DNA of 64,000 nucleotides from Flavobacteriaceae bacterium (lineage in GTDB: Bacteria > Bacteroidota > Bacteroidia > Flavobacteriales > Flavobacteriaceae): assembly GCA_016744415.1 (NCBI GenBank), contig JADGEL010000001.1:248001-312000 (forward strand), written 5' to 3'. Positions 8,008 through 18,313 of this stretch are shown piece by piece (the first letter of the stretch is position 1; every line of letters starts with the position of its first letter). Position numbers and translations under genes: made by a program. The notes below the pieces were generated by a model that searched no databases, was not told where the DNA came from, and worked only from the letters and a program-made list of their open reading frames with translations.

Positions 8008-8697
8008 ATGAGCTTCTATTTTATAAAAACTCCAAAGATAATTCAACGATTTTTCAAGAATTATGTTTGGAGTTTTTCTTTATACTCATCAAAACAAAAA
8101 ACTATCTACTTAACTTTTGATGATGGCCCCACCCCAGAAATTACCGAATGGACATTAAACATTTTAAAGAAATATAATGCAAAAGCTACTTTCTTTTGTA
8201 TTGGTAAAAATGTAGAAAACCATCCAGCTATTTTTCAAAAAATCATAGAAAGTGGACATTCCATCGGTAACCACACTCATAATCATTTAAATGGGTGGAA
8301 AGTTGACAATACACGCTACATCGATAATGTTTTAAAAGTAGATGAGGTTTTCCTATCACAAATACCAAACCCCAAATACCAAACAACAAACAACCAACAA
8401 CAAGTTCCTAATCTTTTCCGGCCTCCATACGGAAAAATAAAATCTTCACAAGCAAAACAGCTCATCAAAAAAGGATATAAAATTATTATGTGGGATATAT
8501 TAAGTGCTGATTTTGACAAATCAATCTCTAAAGAAAAATGTCTAGATAATGTTTTAAGAAATACTCAAAACGGAAGTATTGTTGTATTTCACGATAGTGT
8601 AAAATCCGAAAAGCAATTGAAATTTGTATTGCCAAAAATATTAGAGTACTTCTTTAAAAAAGGATATCAATTTAGCAGTATTGTTCTACCAAATTAA
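8008..8697 (+). CDS. Polysaccharide deacetylase (NodB domain, CE4)
   Basis: A 229-residue protein with the NodB motifs in order: TFDDGPTP (metal-binding Asp at residues 38-39), GNHTHNH (metal His pair), FRPPYG, WDILSADF and IVVFHDS. All CE4 metal and catalytic positions appear present. There is no clear signal peptide, only an amphipathic N-terminus (FYFIKTPKIIQRFFKNYVW), so it may sit at the inner membrane face. Residues around 115-130 (SQIPNPKYQTTNNQQQ) form a low-complexity insertion. It is translationally adjacent to the DUF2723 gene, suggesting joint action on an envelope glycan. Its 3' end overlaps the convergent thioredoxin-fold gene by 26 bp. Confidence 0.9.
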   Translation: MSFYFIKTPKIIQRFFKNYVWSFSLYSSKQKTIYLTFDDGPTPEITEWTLNILKKYNAKATFFCIGKNVENHPAIFQKIIESGHSIGNHTHNHLNGWKVDNTRYIDNVLKVDEVFLSQIPNPKYQTTNNQQQVPNLFRPPYGKIKSSQAKQLIKKGYKIIMWDILSADFDKSISKEKCLDNVLRNTQNGSIVVFHDSVKSEKQLKFVLPKILEYFFKKGYQFSSIVLPN

Positions 8698-8968
8698 TTA
8701 AGGTATTTGCATCTTGATCACCAGTTTGACGCCATTTCATTTCACCTTCTTTATAAATAATAAATGTTGGGTTCCCTTTAATACGCAAAGCATTTGCTAG
8801 GGTTTCGTTTTTTTCAACATCAATTTTTATCACTTTAGCCTTGTCTCCTAAAGCAGCTGCCACATCTCGCAAGACCGAATGTAAATCATCCGTAGCTTCT
8901 GTTAAATCCATATAAAAATCGATTAAAACAGGAATTTCTGAATTTATTAATTCACCAAATTTTGCCAT
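8672..8968 (-). CDS. Thioredoxin-fold protein lacking the CxxC active site
   Basis: A 98-residue thioredoxin domain: strand VLIDFYMD, the helix that normally follows the active site (DDLHSVLRDVAAAL), VIKIDVEKNE, and the cis-Pro loop GNPTFIIYKEGE. At the position of WCGPC the sequence reads LTEAT, so both redox cysteines are replaced by Thr. The only Cys is the last residue. The fold is preserved but dithiol exchange is not possible, so a binding or scaffold role is more likely. The ATG at 8968 fits the domain start. It is convergent with, and overlaps, the deacetylase gene. Confidence 0.85.
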   Translation of the reverse strand: MAKFGELINSEIPVLIDFYMDLTEATDDLHSVLRDVAAALGDKAKVIKIDVEKNETLANALRIKGNPTFIIYKEGEMKWRQTGDQDANTLINLVEQYC

Positions 8969-9054
8969 AAATTAACTACTAAATATATTTTATATCAACT
9001 AAAAATACAGGTAAATTGCATTAAACAACTGCATCTCATCATAGCTGCAATCCA

Positions 9055-9062
9055 CAAATATA
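9055..9062 (-). promoter_or_regulatory. Possible -7 box for the thioredoxin-fold gene
   Basis: TATATTTG on the minus strand, 86 bases upstream of the ATG at 8968 and just beyond the stop of the metallophosphoesterase gene. No -33 element is visible. Confidence 0.3.
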
Positions 9063-9099
9063 ACAATTTAAATTTATTTTTATTATGCTTGCATACTAC

Positions 9100-10311
9100 T
9101 TAAGTAATTGTTTTTTTCAAAGTGATGACTGAAATTTCTGGCCAAATTCCGACACGTCCAGGAAAAGCCAAAAAACCAAAACCTCTATTCACATTTATAT
9201 ACCTACCAAACTCCTCATATATCCCTGCCCAATGTCTATAAATATATTGTACAGGGCTCCATTTAAACCCAGGAATTTCAATTCCAAATTGCATTCCATG
9301 CGTATGCCCACTTAATGTAAGATGATAATTATCATTATGATTTTTCACTTCAGTTTCCCAATGTGTTGGGTCGTGGCTCATCAATATTTTAAAATCTTCA
9401 TTTTTTATGCTAGAAGCTGCCAGTTCTAAATCTCCTGCTTTTTTAAATTTTGTTCCCCAATTCTCAACTCCAACCAAAGCAATTTTATCATTTCCTTTTT
9501 CTAGATAAACACTTTCATTCAACAATAATTTGAATCCAATTTTTGGATGAATATTTTTAATGGCATTAAAATTATCCTCTTTTTCTTTGGATGTATTCCA
9601 TTGTACATATTCGCCATAATCGTGATTTCCAAGCACAGAAAATTTTCCGTATTTAGCTTTTAATTTTTTAAAATAAGGAATCCATTCATCCATTTCATTT
9701 GCTACATTATTTACGATATCTCCCGTAAATAAAATCACATCAGATTCCTGTTCATTAATTAAATCAATTCCATACCCTATCTTCTCTGCATTGTCAAAAC
9801 TACCACTATGAATATCTGAAATTTGGGTGATTTTAAATCCATCAAATGCATCGGGTAAATCATCAAAATATAATGTGTGCTGTATTACTTTAAAATTGTA
9901 TTTCCCTTTAATGACCCCATACAAAATAGATGTAAAGGGAAGAGCTGCTAAGCCCAATGCAAGTTTACTCACAAAGGCTCTACGCTCAGGAAGATGAATT
10001 GTAGATGTAGAAAAATAATTGGTGATGGTTTTAAAAATTCTAAAAACATCTTCACTTAGCATAATAAAAGAAGTTGTAATTTTTGGAACAATAGATAAGA
10101 CCAATAATGCAAACGAAAACATTAAGAAATGAGAGATTCCTGTAGAGCGGTCAAAGTGCGCTAACTGGTAAATAAAATTGACAGCAATTGCAATAGAAAC
10201 CACCCAATACAAACAAACAACAATTTTGCTTTTCATCAAAGTTTTTACACTTTGAAACGCATAAAAGTCAATTACTAACAAAATAGCAATAAAAATAATC
10301 CATCTTAGCAT
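9100..10311 (-). CDS. Membrane-anchored metallophosphoesterase (YaeI/YkuE-like)
   Basis: A 403-residue protein. Residues 1-125 hold three to four hydrophobic helices, then ERRAFVSKLALGLAALPF, a further helix with a paired Arg. The calcineurin-like phosphoesterase domain fills residues 150-400 and shows the five metal-binding blocks: DIHSGSF, FTGDIVNN, LGNHDYG, MSHDPTHW and SGHTHGMQFG. Relatives such as YkuE and LpxG-type enzymes act at the membrane on lipid-linked phosphates, but no specific substrate can be assigned. A promoter-like box ends 4 bases before the ATG. Confidence 0.9.
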   Translation of the reverse strand: MLRWIIFIAILLVIDFYAFQSVKTLMKSKIVVCLYWVVSIAIAVNFIYQLAHFDRSTGISHFLMFSFALLVLSIVPKITTSFIMLSEDVFRIFKTITNYFSTSTIHLPERRAFVSKLALGLAALPFTSILYGVIKGKYNFKVIQHTLYFDDLPDAFDGFKITQISDIHSGSFDNAEKIGYGIDLINEQESDVILFTGDIVNNVANEMDEWIPYFKKLKAKYGKFSVLGNHDYGEYVQWNTSKEKEDNFNAIKNIHPKIGFKLLLNESVYLEKGNDKIALVGVENWGTKFKKAGDLELAASSIKNEDFKILMSHDPTHWETEVKNHNDNYHLTLSGHTHGMQFGIEIPGFKWSPVQYIYRHWAGIYEEFGRYINVNRGFGFLAFPGRVGIWPEISVITLKKTIT

Positions 10312-10315
10312 AGAA

Positions 10316-10323
10316 CAAATCTA
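10316..10323 (-). promoter_or_regulatory. -7 box directly before the metallophosphoesterase ATG
   Basis: TAGATTTG (minus strand) ends exactly 4 bases upstream of the ATG at 10311. With the usual 4-7 base box-to-start distance the mRNA would begin at or inside the start codon. One of three such arrangements in the window. Confidence 0.4.
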
Positions 10324-10462
10324 AAGTTTCTTTAGCCTTTGTCGAAATTATTTTAAAACCTTAGGATTTATTTAACAATAGCAATTATAGCTGTGTTACA
10401 ATAAATTTATAAAGAAATATTCTACATAAATGGTTCAATTTTTCATGCTAAAAAAAATTTAG

Positions 10463-10470
10463 TAAGTTTG
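10463..10470 (+). promoter_or_regulatory. -7 box for the T9SS-secreted protein
   Basis: TAAGTTTG matches TAnnTTTG, 29 bases before the ATG at 10500. No -33 TTG is seen. Confidence 0.4.
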
Positions 10471-10499
10471 CAAAATAATTTCAACCCCCAAAGTTGATT

Positions 10500-13400
10500 A
10501 TGATTCCTATTAAAATGACATCACTTCTTCCAAATTTGGAAGAAAATTTTGGTATATCCCGTTTGCTATTAATTTTATTTTTAGCGACAACAGTTGGATA
10601 TTCTCAGACCGCTGATTTTAAGGTACAACATCTCCAAGATGATGTCTCTAGAACAGGTGGTACAACTACAAGTTTTACTTCTGTAAGCTCATTAAACAAT
10701 GCTATAGAGCTAGCCAATAATAATAGAAAAACTCATGCTGGAACAAATACAAATTCTGGAGCTTTAGAGGGTGATGATATGTCTGGTGCTAGACAACTTA
10801 CAGATGTGAGTACTTTGACATATCACAGAGAATCTGCATCTGTAAACAGAGATATGCGCTTTAATACTTCTATTTGGGAATATATTGGAGCAGCATCTGG
10901 AGATAATGAATTTATAGTAAGAGGTAGATATGCTGTTGCTCTAAATGGAACAGCAAATAGTACAACTCAAGTTTTATCTGGTATTACCAATGCTAATAAA
11001 TGTATTCCATTTATTACAGGAATACTAAATAATGCCACATCTAATGATGCTGATTCTGGTACTGCCGTAGCATATCTAGAAAATTCTACAACCTTAAGAG
11101 TTCAAAAAGGAACCAACAATAGGAATGTTACTGTATATATAACCGTTGTAGAATTTACAGGTGTAAATTGGACGGTACTTCATGGAAATTCTGGTAGTGT
11201 TGGATCTGATACTGGTTCAATAACATTGCGAGATGGTTCGGATGGTACCGGTACAGCAACAGATGTTTCTAGTTGGTCAGATGCAATTATTTTTAGTCAC
11301 TTTAGAGCAGATAATAATAGTTCAGATAATGAAGCAATTGCAGATTTGTGGCCTGTAACTAATCCTGGTTCAAATAACCAAACAGTTGATTGGACATTTC
11401 ATAGCAACCATGATTCAGGCGGATTAAATAGACACTTTGTACATGTCCTAAATAATACAGGGTTAAATGTTACTCGTTATCAAGATGCTTCAAGAACTGC
11501 TGGTGAATCTACAATCGATATAACTTCGGCGGGACTTTCAACCATAAATCAAGCATTAATTGTTGGTTCTTCCACTTCTAGTGGTAATGGTAATGCTTAC
11601 GGAAGAGGATGGCGAAATTATTATTTAAACTCTATAACAGAAGCAGCACATTGGGCTCATAGAAGTAACAATACATTATCACACGAAATTCAAATTGTAG
11701 ATTTAGCTGGTTTAACCACAACAAATCCTAATGCCGAAATAAATATTTTAGGTAATGGAGTAATGATTCCAGATGGAAATACAGCAATTTCAATGACTGA
11801 TGACACAGATTTTGGAGAACTTGAAACAGTTGGTGCAATATCAGTTGCACATACCTTTACTATTCAAAATTTAGGGAGTCTTGATTTAACTTTAGATGAT
11901 CCGAGTCCGTATGTAAGTATCACTGGAGCTACTGCAGATTTTACCTTAACAGCTAATCCTACAACACCAATATCAGCTGGAAACAATACAACTTTTACCA
12001 TTACGTATGACCCAACAACCTCAGGCACACACACAGCAACTATTTCTATTGCAAATAACGATACAGATGAGAATCCTTTTACATTTCTTATTCAAGGAAA
12101 AGGGGAATATTGTGCTTCAAATGGAAGCTTGGACTACGATACAAGTATTACTTATGTCTCTTTTAATACAATAAGTAATGCTGACAATGAAATACCAAAA
12201 GACAATGCTTATGAAGATTTTACCAATTTATCAACCAACCTCTATAGAAACTCTACTCACAATTTAACAGTAAATGTAAACACAGATGGTCTTTTTACTG
12301 TGTATACCAATATTTGGATTGACTGGAACAATGACGGAGATTTTGACGATGTAGGAGAAGAATACGATATGGGCTCAGCATACAATGAAACAGATGGAGC
12401 TACGTCTAATTCACCACTAGCAATTACAGTTCCTTTAACTGCAATTATTGGTTCAACAACAATGCGTGTAGCGACTAAATGGGCAAGCTACCCTTCTAGT
12501 TGTGATGCTGGTTTTGATGGTGAAGTTGAAGACTATACAATTAATATTATTGATTATTTAATTGATTTTGATGGAGGAGATGATCACATTGATTTTGGAG
12601 ATGACCATAATTTAACAAGTTCATTTTCTTTGGAAGCTTGGGTCTTGCAGGAATCAACAGTATCTAACGGAACTATTATGTCTAATGGGAATGTTGATCT
12701 CTCATTAAAAACAGGATATCATTTAACTTTAAATAATAATTACCCTAATTTAACTTGGTATGACAACTCTAATAATATAGAATTAAGCATCACATCACCT
12801 TACACCATTCCTAACAATGAGTGGCATTATATTTCGGCAACATTTGATGGTACTATTGTAAAAATGTATATTGATGGAATTGAAGTGATTTCAGGAACAC
12901 CATCTTCAGCTCCTTTAAGCACTCCTCAAAACTTTATTATTGGATCTAAAACGGCAAACTTCGCTACAACACCTTTAAACATTAACTTTTTTGATGGTGC
13001 AATTCAAGAGATACGAATTTGGGATATTGCTTTAAGTGAAGTCCAGATACGTGAAATGATGAATCAAAAAATAGAACAAAATGGAGTAAACATTAAAGGT
13101 TCAGTTACACACTTAAATATTTCTGGAAGCTTAGCTTGGAGTAATTTACTCGGATATTACCCTTTAGATTCTAACACCGCATTTGATAGTTCTAGTTATG
13201 GAATCGATGGCACTCCACATGAAATAACTTTATCGCAAATTACAACAGCTCCAATTCCATATGAAACAGATGGAGATAGCACTTGGGATACTAGCACAAC
13301 ATGGTTGAACAGCTCAGATGTATATATCCCAAATACAATTGGAGTTGACAGTTCAACAGCTATTGACTGGAATATTGTTGAATTAACAAATGACATTTCT

Positions 13401-15230
13401 TCAGGCAACAGAAACATCTCTTTATTGGGGTTAATCTCAACTACAGGTACTTTAACAATAGATGGCACTAATACTATTACAACTGGTATAGGAACTGGGC
13501 AAAGCTTAACAATAAGTAATTATCTAGAACTAGATGGGGTTATAGATTTGGTTGGCGAATCACAGTTAATACAACCCGAAGGAAGTATTTTAGATGCTGA
13601 TAGTGGTGGCTATATAGAAAAAGACCAACAAGGTACAGCAAATAGCTTTAATTACAATTACTGGTCTTCATCTGTTGCACCTGCTAGTGGTAGTTCATCT
13701 ACTATTGGAACTGGGATTGCAAATACAAATGCAAATTTTACAATATCAGGAGCACTTCAGGATGGCACAGACCCAGACAATCCAAATTTAAATGGTCCTA
13801 TTCAATTTGCAGCATCACACACTGCAGCAGATTCTAACACACCGCCAAACCCAAGAATTTTAAGTAGTTATTGGTTCTATAAATTTTATGGCGCTAATGC
13901 CGATTATTCAGCTTGGGCTTCAATTGATGAAAACACACCTCTACTTCCTGGTGAAGGATACACAATGAAAGGAACTTCTGGAGCGGCAGATATTGATACA
14001 GGCTTTCAAAATTATGTGTTTAAAGGATTACCAAATAATGGCGATATCACATTAGAACTCGATAAATCTTTGAGCGAAGTGAGCAGGCTAACAGGAAATC
14101 CATACCCATCAGCTTTAGATGCAACAGAATTTATTTTAGATAATATGAGTATTGCAGATGGAGGAACTAACGCAACTGGAAATATTTTTAATGGAGCATT
14201 ATATTTTTGGGATCACTATGGAGCAGAAAATTCTCACTATTTAAGTGATTATGTTGGCGGCTATGCAACAAGAAACCTAATTACTGGAACTGCAGCAATT
14301 TCATTTAATAATGATGGATCTAATGGCACAAAAGTCCCTGGGCAATTCATACCAGTTAATCAAGGATTCTTTGTTGTAACAGATCTCGATGGCTTTGAAA
14401 ATGACAATGGTGATGTTATTACTACAGTTACTGGGGGCGATATTCTATTCAAAAATAGCCAGCGTGCTTTTCAAGAAGAATCAATTGGAAACTCTGTATT
14501 CATGAGAGCTGCTAATTCTGAAACTCAAAATAATCAAGCTACAAGTTCTAATCAGGCACCAATAATTCGCTTAGTATATGATTCTCCGTCAGGTTTTCAT
14601 AGACAAATAGCTATTGGACAACACGAAAACACCAGTAATCATTTTGATTTTGGCTATGATGCACCAATGATTGATGTTAATGAAGAAGATATATATTGGA
14701 TATTTAGTGATTCAAAATTTGTAATACAAGGTGTTCAAAATTTTAATTCAGATCAAGAATTTTCATTAGGCTTAATCGTTAGCGAAACAGGTACTGCACA
14801 AATAAAAATAGACGCTCTAGAAAATATCGACGAAAATCTAGATCTATTTTTAAAAGATAATGAGACCAATTCATTTCATGATTTACGTGCTTCAAATTTT
14901 GAAATTCAATTATCGGTAGGTGAATACAACTCTCGGTTTTCTTTAGTATTTCATAACCAAGTACTTTCTAAAGATGATGAAGTATTATTGGCAAAAGAGA
15001 TTGCTATCTACATGAATAACTCAAGCTCTGAAATTAATATCCAAAATAATAGTATTGCAACTATAAATAAAATTACACTCTACAATATCTTAGGACAACA
15101 AGTTGATTTGTGGAATACCAAACTAGAATCTTCAAAAATACAGCTACCTGTTAATCTTAATACAGGGGTTTATATTGTTACTGTAAAAACTGATTTAGAG
15201 ACATACTCTAAAAAAATAATAATCGAATAG
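10500..15230 (+). CDS. Large T9SS-secreted multidomain protein (anchor-D, GEVED, LamG, sorting domain)
   Basis: About 1,577 residues from ATG 10500; an in-frame TTG at 10494 is unlikely to be used. A signal peptide (LLLILFLATTVGYSQ) ends near residue 37. Residues 40-410 are a Thr/Asn/Ser-rich region of unknown fold. A choice-of-anchor-D immunoglobulin-like module follows at about 415-540 (TFTIQNLGS...ISIANNDTDENPF). A GEVED domain lies at about 555-690 (DWNNDGDFDDVGEEY, ending GEVEDYTI). A LamG/concanavalin-like domain lies at about 693-870 (DFGDDHNLTSSFSLEAWV). The last 75 residues are a type A T9SS sorting domain (ITLYNILGQQVD...GVYIVTV). It is probably a cell-surface adhesin or glycan-binding protein; no catalytic domain is recognised. 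Confidence 0.88.
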   Translation: MIPIKMTSLLPNLEENFGISRLLLILFLATTVGYSQTADFKVQHLQDDVSRTGGTTTSFTSVSSLNNAIELANNNRKTHAGTNTNSGALEGDDMSGARQLTDVSTLTYHRESASVNRDMRFNTSIWEYIGAASGDNEFIVRGRYAVALNGTANSTTQVLSGITNANKCIPFITGILNNATSNDADSGTAVAYLENSTTLRVQKGTNNRNVTVYITVVEFTGVNWTVLHGNSGSVGSDTGSITLRDGSDGTGTATDVSSWSDAIIFSHFRADNNSSDNEAIADLWPVTNPGSNNQTVDWTFHSNHDSGGLNRHFVHVLNNTGLNVTRYQDASRTAGESTIDITSAGLSTINQALIVGSSTSSGNGNAYGRGWRNYYLNSITEAAHWAHRSNNTLSHEIQIVDLAGLTTTNPNAEINILGNGVMIPDGNTAISMTDDTDFGELETVGAISVAHTFTIQNLGSLDLTLDDPSPYVSITGATADFTLTANPTTPISAGNNTTFTITYDPTTSGTHTATISIANNDTDENPFTFLIQGKGEYCASNGSLDYDTSITYVSFNTISNADNEIPKDNAYEDFTNLSTNLYRNSTHNLTVNVNTDGLFTVYTNIWIDWNNDGDFDDVGEEYDMGSAYNETDGATSNSPLAITVPLTAIIGSTTMRVATKWASYPSSCDAGFDGEVEDYTINIIDYLIDFDGGDDHIDFGDDHNLTSSFSLEAWVLQESTVSNGTIMSNGNVDLSLKTGYHLTLNNNYPNLTWYDNSNNIELSITSPYTIPNNEWHYISATFDGTIVKMYIDGIEVISGTPSSAPLSTPQNFIIGSKTANFATTPLNINFFDGAIQEIRIWDIALSEVQIREMMNQKIEQNGVNIKGSVTHLNISGSLAWSNLLGYYPLDSNTAFDSSSYGIDGTPHEITLSQITTAPIPYETDGDSTWDTSTTWLNSSDVYIPNTIGVDSSTAIDWNIVELTNDISSGNRNISLLGLISTTGTLTIDGTNTITTGIGTGQSLTISNYLELDGVIDLVGESQLIQPEGSILDADSGGYIEKDQQGTANSFNYNYWSSSVAPASGSSSTIGTGIANTNANFTISGALQDGTDPDNPNLNGPIQFAASHTAADSNTPPNPRILSSYWFYKFYGANADYSAWASIDENTPLLPGEGYTMKGTSGAADIDTGFQNYVFKGLPNNGDITLELDKSLSEVSRLTGNPYPSALDATEFILDNMSIADGGTNATGNIFNGALYFWDHYGAENSHYLSDYVGGYATRNLITGTAAISFNNDGSNGTKVPGQFIPVNQGFFVVTDLDGFENDNGDVITTVTGGDILFKNSQRAFQEESIGNSVFMRAANSETQNNQATSSNQAPIIRLVYDSPSGFHRQIAIGQHENTSNHFDFGYDAPMIDVNEEDIYWIFSDSKFVIQGVQNFNSDQEFSLGLIVSETGTAQIKIDALENIDENLDLFLKDNETNSFHDLRASNFEIQLSVGEYNSRFSLVFHNQVLSKDDEVLLAKEIAIYMNNSSSEINIQNNSIATINKITLYNILGQQVDLWNTKLESSKIQLPVNLNTGVYIVTVKTDLETYSKKIIIE

Positions 15231-15256
15231 AACTTTTTGTTTCATTAGCACTGGGA

Positions 15257-15276
15257 TTTTAGTATTTTTACTAAAA
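15257..15276 (+). terminator. Weak AT-only hairpin after the T9SS gene
   Basis: TTTTAGTA and TACTAAAA pair perfectly around TTTT, 26 bases after the stop. The stem is only 8 bp with two GC pairs, so termination would be inefficient. Confidence 0.35.
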
Positions 15277-15300
15277 TTATTATTTTATCCATTTCTACAA

Positions 15301-18138
15301 ATGCCAAAACAAAAAAGACTGTTTTTACTCGACGCTTTCGCCTTAATTTTTAGAGGTTACTATGCTTTGATTAAAAACCCAAGTATCAATTCTAAGGAAA
15401 TGGATACTTCTGCAATTTTAGGGTTTACTAACTCTTTATTAGATGTAATCCGTCGAGAAAAACCAGATCATTTGGCAGTGGCTTTTGACAAAGGCGGTTC
15501 AGTAGCGAGAAGAGAAGCGTTTCCAGAATACAAAGCCAACAGAAAAGAAACACCTGAAGCAATCAAAATAGCGGTGCCTTATATTCATAAAATTCTAGAG
15601 GCAATGAATATTCCAATTATTGAGGTTGCAGGAATCGAAGCTGATGATTTAATAGGAACACTCTCTGTGCAAGCCGACAAGGCAGGGTATAAAACTTTCA
15701 TGGTAACTCCTGATAAAGATTATGCACAATTAGTGACCGAAAATGTGGTGATGTATAGACCCGCAAGAATGGGCAACGGCATCGAAATTTGGGATGTTGA
15801 AAAAGTAAAAGAGAAGTTTGGTGTTGAAGACCCTAAACAAGTAATTGATTTTTTAGGGATGATGGGTGATGCTGTTGACAATATTCCTGGACTACCTGGA
15901 GTTGGTGAAAAAACTGCAAAAAAGTTTTTAGCTCAATATGGATCTATGGAAAATTTGCTGGCGAATACACATGAGCTCAAAGGTAAAATGAAAGAAAAGG
16001 TAGAGGCTAATAAAGAATTAGGATTACTCTCAAAACAATTGGCAACCATCATGTTAGATTGCCCTGTAGAATTCCATGAAAAAGATTATGAACTGTCTAC
16101 ACCTGATTTTCAAAAAGTAGCCGATGTTTTTCAAGAATTAGAATTTAGAAGAGCACACGAATTTTTCAATCGTCTGTTTAAAGCTCCTTCTAAAACTTCT
16201 GATGAAAATAAAGAAACATCCCCTTCCGAAGAAAAAACCAAAGAAGTTTCTGTAAAAAAACAAAGTGAGCAATTAGATCTATTTGCAGCTCCAACAGATA
16301 CTCCTGCCGAAATTATCACAGGATTTAAGGAAGCCAAAAACACCAATCATTTTTATCAATCTGTAAATAATGAATTGTCTAGAAAATTATTATTAAAGAA
16401 TTTACTCAATCAAAAATCGGTTTGTTTTGATACAGAAACAACGAGTTTAAATACACTTGAAGCTAAATTGGTGGGTGTAGCATTTTCTTACGAAAAAGGA
16501 AAAGGGTATTACCTTCCAATACCAGACAATAAAAATGACGCTCAAAAAATTATTGATGAGTTTAAACTCTTCTTTGAAGATGAATCCATCGAAAAAATTG
16601 GACAAAATATTAAATATGACATCAAAGTTTTAAATAATTACAATATCAAAGTTCAAGGTCAAATTTTTGACACGATGTTGGCACATTATTTAATCAATCC
16701 GGATATGCGACACAATATGAATGTGCTGTCAGAAACCTACCTCAATTATCAACCAATTTCTATCGAATCACTCATTGGTAAAAAAGGAAAAAATCAAAAA
16801 TCGATGAGAGAAACATCCATCGAAGATCAAACAGAATATGCTGTTGAAGATGCTGATGTAACCTATCAACTAAAACAAGTTTTTGAATCTACCTTGGCAA
16901 AAGACAACTTAACGAAGTTATTTAATGATATTGAAATTCCATTATTAAATGTTTTAGCTGATATGGAAATGGAAGGCATTAATGTGGATGCTGATTTTCT
17001 AAAAAATCTATCGACAGATTTAACCAAAGACATCTTAGAATTAGAAACAAAAATTTACGGAGAGGCAAAGGTTGAATTTAATCTAGCATCTCCAAAACAG
17101 TTGGGTGAAGTATTATTTGACCATTTAAAATTGGTAGAAAAACCTAAAAAAACAAAAACGGGACAATATAAAACTAGCGAAGATATATTGTCTTACCTCG
17201 CTCCTGACCATGAAATTATTGCTAATATTTTACAATGGCGTGGATTGGTAAAATTAAAAAACACCTATGTAGATGCGCTCCCTAATGAAATAAATACAAA
17301 CACTGGTAAAATCCACACAACTTACAGTCAAGCTGTTGCTGCTACAGGCAGGTTGAGTTCTAACAACCCTAATTTACAAAACATCCCAATTCGTACTGAA
17401 CGTGGAAGACAAGTTCGAAAAGCATTTATTCCAAGAGATAAAAACTATACGTTATTGGCAGCGGATTATTCACAAATTGAATTGCGATTAATTGCCGAAT
17501 TAAGTGGTGATGAAGCAATGAAAACATCCTTTTTAAATGGCGAAGATATTCACCGTGCAACCGCTGCAAAAGTTTTTGATGTACCTTTAAACGAAGTTAC
17601 TCGCGAACAAAGAAGCAACGCAAAAACTGTCAATTTCGGAATTATCTATGGAGTGTCGGCTTTTGGATTAAGTCAACAAACAGGCTTGAGTAGAAAAGAA
17701 TCAAAAGCACTAATTGACACTTATTACGAAACCTATCCAACCTTAAGAGCCTACATTTCTAATCAAGTAGCTTTTGCCAAAGAGCATGGGTATGTCGAAA
17801 CTCTTTTAGGTAGAAGGCGTTATTTAAAAAATATTAATTCTGCGAATTCCATTGTTCGCGCTGCAGATGAACGTAATGCAGTAAATGCGCCTATACAAGG
17901 ATCAGCTGCTGATATTATAAAAATTGCGATGATAAACCTTCAAAAAATATTAAAAGAAGGTGGTTACAAATCAAAGATGTTATTACAAGTACATGATGAA
18001 TTGGTTTTTGATATTTATAAAGAAGAATTAGAAACTTTAAAGCCAATCATAAAATCAGAAATGGAAAATGCCTATAAACTATCTATCCCTTTAACTGTTG
18101 AAATGGATATGGGTGATAATTGGTTGGATGCGCATTGA
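15301..18138 (+). CDS. polA: DNA polymerase I
   Basis: A 945-residue protein with all three PolA domains. The 5'-3' exonuclease (residues 1-290, opening LFLLDAFALIFRGYYAL, with IEADDLIGTL and GDAVDNIPGLPGVGEKTA) is followed by a charged linker (about 300-330). The 3'-5' exonuclease keeps the DxE pair (D377 and E379 in FDTETTSL), so proofreading is probably active. The polymerase domain carries AADYSQIELR (catalytic Asp 722), NFGIIYG and VHDEL (Asp 899). Length and order fit full-length bacterial PolA, which acts in Okazaki-fragment maturation and repair. It lies alone, with the ribosomal cluster starting 175 bases downstream from its own promoter. Confidence 0.98.
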   Translation: MPKQKRLFLLDAFALIFRGYYALIKNPSINSKEMDTSAILGFTNSLLDVIRREKPDHLAVAFDKGGSVARREAFPEYKANRKETPEAIKIAVPYIHKILEAMNIPIIEVAGIEADDLIGTLSVQADKAGYKTFMVTPDKDYAQLVTENVVMYRPARMGNGIEIWDVEKVKEKFGVEDPKQVIDFLGMMGDAVDNIPGLPGVGEKTAKKFLAQYGSMENLLANTHELKGKMKEKVEANKELGLLSKQLATIMLDCPVEFHEKDYELSTPDFQKVADVFQELEFRRAHEFFNRLFKAPSKTSDENKETSPSEEKTKEVSVKKQSEQLDLFAAPTDTPAEIITGFKEAKNTNHFYQSVNNELSRKLLLKNLLNQKSVCFDTETTSLNTLEAKLVGVAFSYEKGKGYYLPIPDNKNDAQKIIDEFKLFFEDESIEKIGQNIKYDIKVLNNYNIKVQGQIFDTMLAHYLINPDMRHNMNVLSETYLNYQPISIESLIGKKGKNQKSMRETSIEDQTEYAVEDADVTYQLKQVFESTLAKDNLTKLFNDIEIPLLNVLADMEMEGINVDADFLKNLSTDLTKDILELETKIYGEAKVEFNLASPKQLGEVLFDHLKLVEKPKKTKTGQYKTSEDILSYLAPDHEIIANILQWRGLVKLKNTYVDALPNEINTNTGKIHTTYSQAVAATGRLSSNNPNLQNIPIRTERGRQVRKAFIPRDKNYTLLAADYSQIELRLIAELSGDEAMKTSFLNGEDIHRATAAKVFDVPLNEVTREQRSNAKTVNFGIIYGVSAFGLSQQTGLSRKESKALIDTYYETYPTLRAYISNQVAFAKEHGYVETLLGRRRYLKNINSANSIVRAADERNAVNAPIQGSAADIIKIAMINLQKILKEGGYKSKMLLQVHDELVFDIYKEELETLKPIIKSEMENAYKLSIPLTVEMDMGDNWLDAH

Positions 18139-18226
18139 TTTAGGTAATATAAATTAGACTTTAGACACAAGACTTACCCTCCTAACCTACATGTGCTTTT
18201 AATCGTAAAAAACTATTGAAACTCTG

Positions 18227-18257
18227 TTTGTTATCTTAATAAATGTTTGTACATTTG
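18227..18257 (+). promoter_or_regulatory. Promoter of the rplM-rpsI-rpsB-tsf cluster
   Basis: TTTG (18227-18230), a 19-base spacer and TACATTTG (18250-18257) form a textbook Bacteroidota promoter. The ATG of rplM is 56 bases further on, leaving a leader of about 50 bases in which I see no conserved riboswitch or attenuator. Confidence 0.75.
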
Positions 18258-18313
18258 CACTCGCTTTTTATGGGCGAAAAAATTATTTATTAACACACAA
18301 AAACTAAAAGTGT

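Noticed and set aside
10494-10499. TTG start two codons before the T9SS protein ATG
   Set aside because: ATG 10500 follows directly and gives the same signal peptide.
18258-18313. Ribosomal-protein leader or riboswitch before rplM
   Set aside because: The leader is about 50 bases with no convincing stem or conserved motif.
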